The translations under genes were made by a program, and so were the position numbers. From Pseudomonas sp. MPC6 (lineage in GTDB: Bacteria; Pseudomonadota; Gammaproteobacteria; Pseudomonadales; Pseudomonadaceae): a stretch of DNA of 64,000 bases. The DNA is taken from NCBI RefSeq assembly GCF_006094435.1, contig NZ_CP034783.1, forward strand, positions 3,065,001 through 3,129,000. Reading direction: 5' to 3'. Positions 57,341 through 64,000 of this stretch are shown here, one piece after another. Within the stretch, counting starts at the first letter, position 1, and each line of letters starts with the position of its first letter. Below the pieces are notes generated by a model that had not been told where the DNA came from, did no database searches, and was given only the letters and a program-made list of their open reading frames with translations.

Positions 57341-57883
57341 TCAGTCGCCTTTGATTGGCACGACTTTATCCGCTTTCATGGCTTCGGGCTTTTTCGGCAG
57401 CGAGATGCTCAGCACGCCCTTGCTGAAACTCGCGTCGATCTTCTCGGCATCGACACCCTTGGGCAAGTTGAACACCCGCTCGAAGGAGCCGTAGTGACGC
57501 TCGCTGAGGTGATAGCCCTTCCTTTTTTCTTCCTTGTCCTCTTTCTTTTCGCCCTTGATGATCAGGCTGCCGTTGGACAGTTTGATCTCAATGTTTTTCT
57601 GATCCATGCCAGGCAGTTCAGCCGTGATTTCGAAGCTATTGTCTTTCTCGGTGATGTCCACGGCAGGCAGGCTGTGGCCGATCAGTTCCCGTCGCCAGAG
57701 CGGCTCGACATCGAACAGCCCGCGACCGAATGGCGACAGCCCCGAGCCGCGATTGAAGTCTTCGAACAGGTGATCAACCTGCTGCCGGAGTTTTTCCAGG
57801 GGTCGCCAAAGGTCTGTTGCCACCGGATGCTGACTGGCTTTGTCGTCGCTATGAACCGGCACTTTTTTTTCGTTGTTGCTCAT
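57341..57883 (-). CDS. Small heat-shock protein Hsp20
   Basis: 180-aa holdase chaperone. Alpha-crystallin domain about residues 68-165: LPAVDITEKDNSFEITAELP, GMDQKNIEIKLSNGSLIIKG, and ASFSKGVLSISLPKK carrying the I/L-x-I/L tail contact. N-terminal part is polar with RPLEKLRQQVDHLFEDF. ATG at 57883. No Anr box seen before it. A C-terminal relic of a second copy follows ackA (32505). Confidence 0.92.
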   Translation of the reverse strand: MSNNEKKVPVHSDDKASQHPVATDLWRPLEKLRQQVDHLFEDFNRGSGLSPFGRGLFDVEPLWRRELIGHSLPAVDITEKDNSFEITAELPGMDQKNIEIKLSNGSLIIKGEKKEDKEEKRKGYHLSERHYGSFERVFNLPKGVDAEKIDASFSKGVLSISLPKKPEAMKADKVVPIKGD

Positions 57884-57971
57884 TTTGATTTCTCCTCTTG
57901 GGTGATAGAGATGGATCGCAAACACCCGCTTGGCGGTCCACCACGACAGAACAAACACGCGGCGCTGGCCC

Positions 57972-59462
57972 TTACAAAGCCAGTGTCCCGGACCACAGCA
58001 TCCAGCCGGCGAAGGCTGCCGCCGTCCAGATAATGATCAGCAGTCCCGTCTCGGGGCCGCTGAGCGGTTGCCCCTGACGAGCCTTCATGGTGGCCAGGTA
58101 AATCAATGAACCCGGGGCGTATAGCAAAGCGCTGAGCAACATGTATTTAGGCCCGGCCGCATACAGCAGCCACAGGCAATACAGCGTGGCGACCGAGGCG
58201 ATGGCCATGTCGCGTAGTTGCAGGGCACGGTGGCCGGCATAGGTCTGGCCCTGCCACGTCAGTTTCAGGGCATACAGACCGCTGAACAGGTACGGCAGCA
58301 GAATCATCGAGGTGGCCAGGGAGATCAACGCGAGGTAGCTGGCGCTCGAATACAGGGTCAGCAACAGGAACAGTTGAATGCAGCCGTTGGTGATCCACAG
58401 CGCGTTGGCCGGCGCCCCTTGCCTGTTTTCCACGGCAAGCGCGCCCGGCATGACCTTCTCCCTGGCCGGTGTGAACACCGATTCCGCCGCCAGCAGCGTC
58501 CAGGCGAGCAGGGCGCCACCCACCGAAATAATCAAGCCGAGGCTGATCAGCACCGCGCCCCATGGCCCGGTGGCAGCCTGAAGCACGCCGGCCATCGAAG
58601 GGTTTTTCAGGGCGGCCAGTTCAGGTTGTGTGAGAATGCCCAGTGAGAGCAATGACACTGCAATCAACAGCAACAGGGTGATGACAAAGCCGATGACCGT
58701 GGCGCGGCCGACATTGGCCCGCTCCGCCGCGCGGGCGGAGAACACGTTGGCGCCCTCGATCCCGATGAACACCCAAACGGTGACCAGCATGGTGCTTTTG
58801 ACTTGGTCGAGGGTGCTGCCCAGCGCGGGCGAGCCCCAGAAATCGACACTGAAGGTTTCACGCTGGAAGGCTGTGATCACCAGGCCGATGAATAAAAGCA
58901 ACGGCACGATCTTGGCCACCGTCGTCAACGCGTTGGCACGCGCTGCCGTGTGCATGCCCCTGAGAATCATCCAGTGCAATGACCATAGCACCACGGACGC
59001 ACCGGCAATCGCCGCTTTGTTGTTGCCTTCGCCGAACAGGGGGAAGAAATAACTCAGCGCGGCGAACAAAATCACCAGGTAGCTGACGTTGCCGATCCAG
59101 GCGCTGATCCAATAGCCCCAAGCTGAATTGAAGCTGAGGTACTCGCCACCCAGGGCGCGGGCGTAGGCGAACACGCCGTTGTCCAGCGCCGGCTGGCGGT
59201 TGGACAAGGTCTGATACACCAGTGCCAGCGACAGCATGCCGACACCGGTGATCAGCCAGCCAATCAGGATCGCCCCGGCCCCCGCACTGGCCGCCATGTT
59301 CTGCGGCAGGCTGAAAATGCCGCTGCCGATCATCGAACCGATCACCAGGGCAATCAGCAGGCTCAAGGACAGGCGCTTGGGTTCCACCTTTCGCAAACTG
59401 CCTGCAAGTGGGTGGGCAGTCGGCGGGAGTACCGGTTGGGTGCCTTGCAGGTGCGTAGCCAT
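57972..59462 (-). CDS. APC-family amino-acid antiporter, ArcD-like
   Basis: 496-aa inner-membrane transporter with about 12-13 spans. The consensus first helix GSMIGSGIFSLPQNMAASAG and WGYWISAWIGNVSYLVILF match basic amino-acid/polyamine antiporters such as arginine-ornithine ArcD. In Pseudomonas ArcD feeds the arginine deiminase pathway, an anaerobic ATP source; no arcABC is adjacent, so substrate is unproved. ATG at 59462 gives MATHLQGTQP. Anr box 59554 lies 92 bp upstream. Confidence 0.85.
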   Translation of the reverse strand: MATHLQGTQPVLPPTAHPLAGSLRKVEPKRLSLSLLIALVIGSMIGSGIFSLPQNMAASAGAGAILIGWLITGVGMLSLALVYQTLSNRQPALDNGVFAYARALGGEYLSFNSAWGYWISAWIGNVSYLVILFAALSYFFPLFGEGNNKAAIAGASVVLWSLHWMILRGMHTAARANALTTVAKIVPLLLFIGLVITAFQRETFSVDFWGSPALGSTLDQVKSTMLVTVWVFIGIEGANVFSARAAERANVGRATVIGFVITLLLLIAVSLLSLGILTQPELAALKNPSMAGVLQAATGPWGAVLISLGLIISVGGALLAWTLLAAESVFTPAREKVMPGALAVENRQGAPANALWITNGCIQLFLLLTLYSSASYLALISLATSMILLPYLFSGLYALKLTWQGQTYAGHRALQLRDMAIASVATLYCLWLLYAAGPKYMLLSALLYAPGSLIYLATMKARQGQPLSGPETGLLIIIWTAAAFAGWMLWSGTLAL

Positions 59463-59553
59463 GGGAGCCTCCACGAAACGAGAGTTTCTGCACTCATCGA
59501 ATGCGATGGTGCGAATGCTGACTCTAATTTCTGCGTGAACGTCCAACGCCTGG

Positions 59554-59567
59554 TTGATTTAGATCAG
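59554..59567. promoter_or_regulatory. Anr/FNR box TTGATTTAGATCAG
   Basis: 9 of 10 consensus, between the divergent antiporter (start 59462) and P-type ATPase (start 59744) genes. Confidence 0.65.
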
Positions 59568-59743
59568 AAAGAGCGAATACAGCCGATTTATCCGGGCACA
59601 GCCCTGACCTCTGTTGTGTCCAACGCCTCAATTGCTGCGTTTCGGCGGACACGAAAGACATTCGAGTCCTAAGCTCTACCTCGATGAGCGGCAGATGTTG
59701 TTACAGCGCGGCATGCAAATCGCTTTTTGAGGAACTTACTTCG

Positions 59744-62026
59744 ATGCTCAGTAAGTGGCTGGACCCCGTACTATTGCTGCTCACCGCACTGACGCTGCTG
59801 GCCGGCGGCGTTGCGCATGTCGCGCACAAACCCGATTGGGCATCGATGTGCTGGGCCGCGGGCAGTCTGGTGATGTCCGCGGTGCTGCTCATCGAGATCG
59901 TCAGGCGCCTGGCCCGGCGCGAGGCCGGTGTGGACCTGATCGCGCTGCTGTCGATCAGCGCCGCCCTGGTCTTTGAGCAGACACTGGTGGCGGCGGTGAT
60001 TGCCTTGATGCTGGCGACCGGACGAACCCTGGAGTTTTTCACCAAGCAACGCGCTGACCGTGAGCTTCGTGCGCTCATCGACCGGGCGCCACGTTTTGCC
60101 TGGCTGCAGGAGGAGGGCGGCTTACGCAAGATCCCCGTTGAGCAGGTCCAGCCGCATCAAACATTGCTGGTACGGCTGGGGGAGGTGATACCGGTCGATG
60201 GTCGCCTGCTGAGTCCTGCGGCCATTCTCGACGAATCTGCGCTCAGCGGTGAGTCGTTGCCCGTAACCCGTCGAGAAGGTGAGCAAGTGCACAGCGGCGT
60301 TTCCAACGTTGGTGCGCCCATCCTGCTAAGCGCCACGCGAACGGCCGCGCAGAGTACCTATGCGGGCATCGTGCGGCTGGCCGAGGCGGCACGTCGTTCG
60401 CGCGCACCTTTCGTGCGCCTGGCCGACCGCTATGCCTTGTTCTTCATCCCACTGACGTTGCTGATTGCCGGATTGGCCTGGCAGTTAAGTGGCGATCCCT
60501 TGCGAGCACTGGCGGTTCTGGTGGTGGCCACGCCTTGCCCTTTGATTCTGGCGGTACCGATTGCCTTCATGTCAGGTATTTCGAGGGCCGCGCGGCGCGG
60601 GATCCTGATCAAGGACGGCGCGACCCTGGAAGCGCTGGCCGGGGTCAAGCAGGTGTTTCTCGACAAGACCGGTACGCTGACCAGCGGCCATGCCCGCCTG
60701 CAGTCGATAGAGGTCAACGGGCTGGGCGATCCGCAGCGCCTGCTCGGCCTGGCCGCTTCGCTGGCGCAGGCCTCGACGCACCCCATCTCCCAGGCCATTG
60801 TTGAAGCAGCGCATCAGCGTCAGTTGCCGCTCAGCATTCCGCAGGAAGTAGAAGAAAGCCCAGGCTCTGGACTTTGTGGGCGGGTCGATGGCGTGCGAGT
60901 GCGTTTCGGCACGTTGTCTTTTGCGCACAAAGAAGCCCCAGTAACCGACTGGGCCGCCGCCATGCTGCGCCACATGGACTACCTGGCGTGCAGTGGAAGC
61001 TTCATCGACGTGGATGGGAAACTCGCTGGCCTGCTGGTTTTCTCGGACAACGTTCGGCGCGAAACTCCGCAGACGCTGCGTCGACTGCGCAACAGAGGTA
61101 TTGAAAATATCGTCATGCTCACCGGGGATCGCCTGGAAACCGCGGAGATGATTGCGCTGTCTGCCGGGATTGACGAGCTGCGTGCGGGGTTGACCCCCGA
61201 GGATAAAGTGCGTGCTGTACAGCAAGGTTGCCTGCGCACTAGCACATTAATGGTCGGTGATGGCATCAACGACGCCCCCGCGCTGGCGGCGGCCAATGTC
61301 GGCGTGGCCATGGGGGCCAGCGGTGCCACTGCTTCTGCACAAGCCGCGGGTGTCGTGCTGCTGGTGGATCGGCTGGATCGGCTGGTCGAGGCGCTGGACA
61401 TTGCCCGACGCACCCGCTACATCGCGCGCCAAGGTGTGCTGGTCGGCATGGGACTGTCGTTGCTGGCCATGGCGGTGGCGGCCCTCGGTTACCTGCCGCC
61501 GCTGATCGGCGCTGTGGTGCAGGAGGGCATCGACGTGGTGATCATCCTTAACGCCTTGCGGGCACTGGGGCCATTGTGGGCGCTGAGGAAACAAAAGCTT
61601 ACCGCAGAGCATATCGATCGCCTGCAAGATGAACACCAGCAACTCTCCACCGTACTGAGCGATCTGCACCAATTGGCCAATGACTTTGCCCAGCGCCCAC
61701 TTGCGCAGGCACAGACCGACTTGCTGGAACTGGTCGACAAGTTACAAACATCACTGGCGCAGCATGAGCGCGAAGATGAAAACACACTGTACCCGCTGCT
61801 GACGCGAAGCATGCCGGGCGAGGACCCGCTGTCAGCGATGAGCCACGTTCACCGGGAGATTTTTCGCCTTGTCCATTTGCTGGCGCGCATGAGCAGCGAC
61901 TTCAGTTCCGCCCCCGCAACGGCACCTGCTGATGAGATTCAGCATCAGCTGATTCGTCTGGATACCCTCGTGCGACTGCACTTTGATCAGGAGGAGGAAC
62001 TGTTTCGTTATCTGGATTGGCGCTAG
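59744..62026 (+). CDS. P1B-type metal ATPase with C-terminal hemerythrin domain
   Basis: 760-aa fusion. Residues 1-620 are a heavy-metal P-type ATPase without N-terminal metal domain: actuator SALSGESLPV, membrane metal motif VATPCPLILAVP (TPC type, about 264), phosphorylation DKTGT (Asp307), HP-type STHPISQAIVEAA, and MVGDGINDAPALAAANVGVA. After the last spans, residues about 626-760 form a hemerythrin-like bundle: LQDEHQQLSTVL, QHEREDENTLYPLL, MSHVHREIFRLVHLL, RLHFDQEEELFRYL. The cytoplasmic diiron domain could sense O2, NO or iron and gate transport. Transported metal is unknown. ATG at 59744 with TTTGAGGAA upstream. Confidence 0.88.
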   Translation: MLSKWLDPVLLLLTALTLLAGGVAHVAHKPDWASMCWAAGSLVMSAVLLIEIVRRLARREAGVDLIALLSISAALVFEQTLVAAVIALMLATGRTLEFFTKQRADRELRALIDRAPRFAWLQEEGGLRKIPVEQVQPHQTLLVRLGEVIPVDGRLLSPAAILDESALSGESLPVTRREGEQVHSGVSNVGAPILLSATRTAAQSTYAGIVRLAEAARRSRAPFVRLADRYALFFIPLTLLIAGLAWQLSGDPLRALAVLVVATPCPLILAVPIAFMSGISRAARRGILIKDGATLEALAGVKQVFLDKTGTLTSGHARLQSIEVNGLGDPQRLLGLAASLAQASTHPISQAIVEAAHQRQLPLSIPQEVEESPGSGLCGRVDGVRVRFGTLSFAHKEAPVTDWAAAMLRHMDYLACSGSFIDVDGKLAGLLVFSDNVRRETPQTLRRLRNRGIENIVMLTGDRLETAEMIALSAGIDELRAGLTPEDKVRAVQQGCLRTSTLMVGDGINDAPALAAANVGVAMGASGATASAQAAGVVLLVDRLDRLVEALDIARRTRYIARQGVLVGMGLSLLAMAVAALGYLPPLIGAVVQEGIDVVIILNALRALGPLWALRKQKLTAEHIDRLQDEHQQLSTVLSDLHQLANDFAQRPLAQAQTDLLELVDKLQTSLAQHEREDENTLYPLLTRSMPGEDPLSAMSHVHREIFRLVHLLARMSSDFSSAPATAPADEIQHQLIRLDTLVRLHFDQEEELFRYLDWR

Positions 62027-62136
62027 GAGTTCAAGCAAGACATTTCGACGGCACGTTGAGCAGTTGCGACGGTGGCTCGAGTTGATTCAAAACGATCTCA
62101 ATCAAGCTCGGCAACGCGCCGCAGCGCAGGTGCCCA

Positions 62137-62617
62137 TTAGTTTTTCTTCTTGATTAGCTTTCCTATGTAGTACTTCAGGCTAAAACGATCTTTAGGCCTT
62201 GGCAAGGTAGCCACCACTTTTTGTTTCGTGCAGCCCGCCACCGGTGAAATAGGGGTCGGGTATCAAGCCCTCAATGCCCGTCAGTTTTTCAAGAAACTGC
62301 AACATGGGCGCGGAGTTAAAGGCGTTGAAAACAGCCTTCAGATAGGGCGTGCATTCGTTGGGGCTGATTTGGCGTTTATTTTGACCTTTATAGCCACGTT
62401 CGTAGAGCATTTCGTTGGCGGTTGGTTCGACTGGATAGTTCGAACAAATATTTGCAATCAGGTCTTCCGGTAGAAAGTTATCGATGACGATGTGTGGAAA
62501 TGGGATGGCCTGGACGTAGCTATTTGCTAGCGATTGACCGAAAGCACTGGCCGCGGTTTGGTCGAAATCAAGCTCGGGGGAGTGGGTGATGGGTAGCCTA
62601 TTAATGTCGGGTGTCAT
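62137..62617 (-). pseudogene. 2-oxoglutarate/Fe(II) oxygenase gene with catalytic core deleted
   Basis: The first 141 codons (from 62617) read like the N-terminal part of a prolyl-4-hydroxylase-type protein: YVQAIPFPHIVIDNFLPEDL, ending YFTGGGLHETKSGGYLAKA-stop. In the family an HxD iron motif should follow GG-L at once. Instead, in a shifted frame, comes PRPKDRFSLKYYIGKLIKKK-N-stop (to 62137), a plausible original C-terminus. The middle with HxD and distal His is missing. AT-rich compared with upstream genes. Confidence 0.6.
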
Positions 62618-62676
62618 CGCAATTCCAACGAGAAAATATAAAAATCTTTAAACGCCTTCAGGCAGCATAGCAAATA

Positions 62677-63510
62677 CTACTCGTTGCGTGCTTTGGGTGT
62701 TTGGCTTTTGTTTTTTTCCTTTGTCAGGCGCTGAAGGATATTGTTGTACATAATGGTTCGTCGATGCGTCGTTTCATAACCACCCGCCGCTGCGATAGTG
62801 CCCGACTGGATGTGATCAAGATAGTTGAATATCTTGCGTGGCGACAAACGCTCAACGACATAACCACGTTCGGTCATACGGTCTTGGAGGGTATAGCCAG
62901 GCACTCGATCATCCATCAAAAAATTCATCCCGAGCTGTTTGATCAGCTTGCAGTTCCATAATGTACAGAAGCTTTTAAGATAAACCTCCCTGTACGGTTT
63001 TGGCTCTCTGGCGCGTAGCCCCATGGAAAGCTTCATGCGTCTGAAGTGATGTTTTAACAGTCGCGAACTGAATCGCCAAAGCGTTCTGGCGGTGCCGCGA
63101 TTTAATTGTTCGACGCAACCAACGGCTACGACATTCGGGTTAGAAATGCACTTGTTTAACATCATCGAAAACAAATTGTTATCGAAAATAAACGTATCAG
63201 TGTGCAGCAGGAATACATAGTCAGTGTCGATACGTTCCAACGCCATGTCGAGTGCTTTGCCATGCGCGATATGGCCCGATTCCTTTTCCGGAGTGGTTCG
63301 CTCGATCAGATTGATCCAGTCAAGTTCGCGTAAATACGTTGTGCTTTCATCGGCAGAGTAGTTATCAACCACCCATACTGGAATGCCGGCATCGATCGCA
63401 TACTGGTGCAATAGATCCAGGCAGATTTTGGTAATTTCTGGTGTTTTGTAGTTAACAATAACAATACTGAATGGTTTTTTGTCTTTGGTGGAAAAATCAA
63501 TGCTTTCCAT
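62677..63510 (-). CDS. Family 2 glycosyltransferase
   Basis: 277-aa GT-A fold enzyme adding a sugar in surface polysaccharide synthesis. N-terminal FSIVIVNYKTPEITKICLDL with WVVDNYSADEST, a DxD-type site in VFLLHTDTFIFDNN, then VAVGCVEQLNRGTARTLWRF. Acceptor and donor unknown. AT-rich codon use, unlike the stress island, suggests an O-antigen-like gene pool. It follows no gene within 490 bp upstream; the gutted oxygenase gene is 60 bp downstream. Confidence 0.87.
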   Translation of the reverse strand: MESIDFSTKDKKPFSIVIVNYKTPEITKICLDLLHQYAIDAGIPVWVVDNYSADESTTYLRELDWINLIERTTPEKESGHIAHGKALDMALERIDTDYVFLLHTDTFIFDNNLFSMMLNKCISNPNVVAVGCVEQLNRGTARTLWRFSSRLLKHHFRRMKLSMGLRAREPKPYREVYLKSFCTLWNCKLIKQLGMNFLMDDRVPGYTLQDRMTERGYVVERLSPRKIFNYLDHIQSGTIAAAGGYETTHRRTIMYNNILQRLTKEKNKSQTPKARNE

Positions 63511-64000
63511 TATTTATTTGCTCGATAGGATTTTAAGGATAAGTGCGGATAATAGTCGCGCCTGTACAGAGCTGTCGCTTGTTATTATGCTCGCCAAATT
63601 AACCTGATCAGAAATCATACCTTTATTAAGTCGCTGGGCAGCTGATGAATGTTTATCGCTAGTATAGTCCTATGGCGAGTAGCGAATGCGACTTTAATCG
63701 TACGAGATAGCCACTATGTAAGTAAATGTTTTTGAAGGGTTTTTTTACACTTATAGATCTATTGGAGAAAGATTCTTGAATGGAAGTGAGTTGGGTTACC
63801 GTGCAGCGTCAGATGCATCGTTACTTCATGCGGCGTATCGCACCTGTATAGACTGAAAACGTCATCAATGGAGATGAGTGACGCCATCAATTCGACTTCC
63901 TGGCTATGACATATTTTGAAACAAATCAGCGTTTCAATCGGTTGAGTCTCCGGCATGGCAGTGCACGAAACGTGGGTGGCAGGCAGGGGAGCGTACGCTT
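63511..64000. other. AT-rich stretch with no convincing gene
   Basis: A minus-strand frame at 63759-63956 (65 codons, MPETQPIETLICFKICHSQE...) is open but has no ribosome-binding site or family I recognise. The rest is AT-rich non-coding DNA, presumably the promoter region of the glycosyltransferase gene. Confidence 0.45.

Noticed and set aside
63759..63956. 65-aa minus-strand ORF near the right edge
   Set aside because: No ribosome-binding site, no recognised family, AT-rich non-coding-like surroundings; kept only as a remark.

Overview
The window is chromosomal-type DNA from a Pseudomonas, most likely of the fluorescens group. The support is the class II PHA synthase, the codon use and GC content of the genes, the gapdh-arsJ type ars operon, and TTGAT-N4-ATCAA (Anr/FNR) promoter sites. 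Everything here was read by eye from the sequence; no database was searched.

Layout. 1-2.6 kb: 5' part of a PHA synthase gene, two small genes (DUF1059; a 37-aa membrane peptide) and an IS3-type transposase tail. 2.6-10.7 kb: complete kdpFABC-kdpDE potassium uptake operon with an extra 31-aa membrane ORF before kdpF. 11.1 kb: slipin fragment. 11.5-16.1 kb: arsC-arsR-(arsC'-'acr3 scar)-arsH-phosphatase-gapdh-arsJ. 16.4-24.1 kb, minus strand: arsO, arsenite oxidase aioBA, a thioredoxin-like peptide, a COG0701 permease, DUF2892 and two YeeE/YedE proteins behind a broken ArsR-type regulator.

24.1-59.6 kb is a dense low-oxygen and energy-stress island. It holds eight double-domain universal stress proteins and two near-identical GNAT acetyltransferases. 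It also holds phosphoketolase, acetate kinase, a MaoC-phosphotransacetylase fusion, PEP synthase (frameshifted here), a PRPP synthetase homologue and PRPP-type phosphoribosyltransferases. Further members are FtsH, Hsp20, a K+-channel protein, a beta-CASP RNase, an erythromycin-esterase family protein, cytochrome c4, a zinc alcohol dehydrogenase, an ArcD-like antiporter and hemerythrin. About twenty Anr-type boxes lie between these genes, and I noticed none in the first 24 kb. The island carries its own Anr-like regulator, which keeps the four Fe-S cysteines but has Cys for Ser in the DNA-recognition helix. The likely logic is that oxygen loss activates Anr or its paralogue. Xfp, Pta and AckA then yield acetyl-phosphate and ATP, while Usp, FtsH and Hsp20 protect the cell and PRPP enzymes salvage nucleotides.

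The island is also full of scars: last-codon remnants of usp, adh, hsp20, esterase and phosphoribosyltransferase genes next to intact paralogues. This points to repeated duplication and deletion. 59.7-62.0 kb encodes a P1B-type ATPase fused to a hemerythrin domain. 62.1-64 kb is AT-richer, with a gutted 2-oxoglutarate oxygenase gene and a family 2 glycosyltransferase, as in surface-polysaccharide loci.
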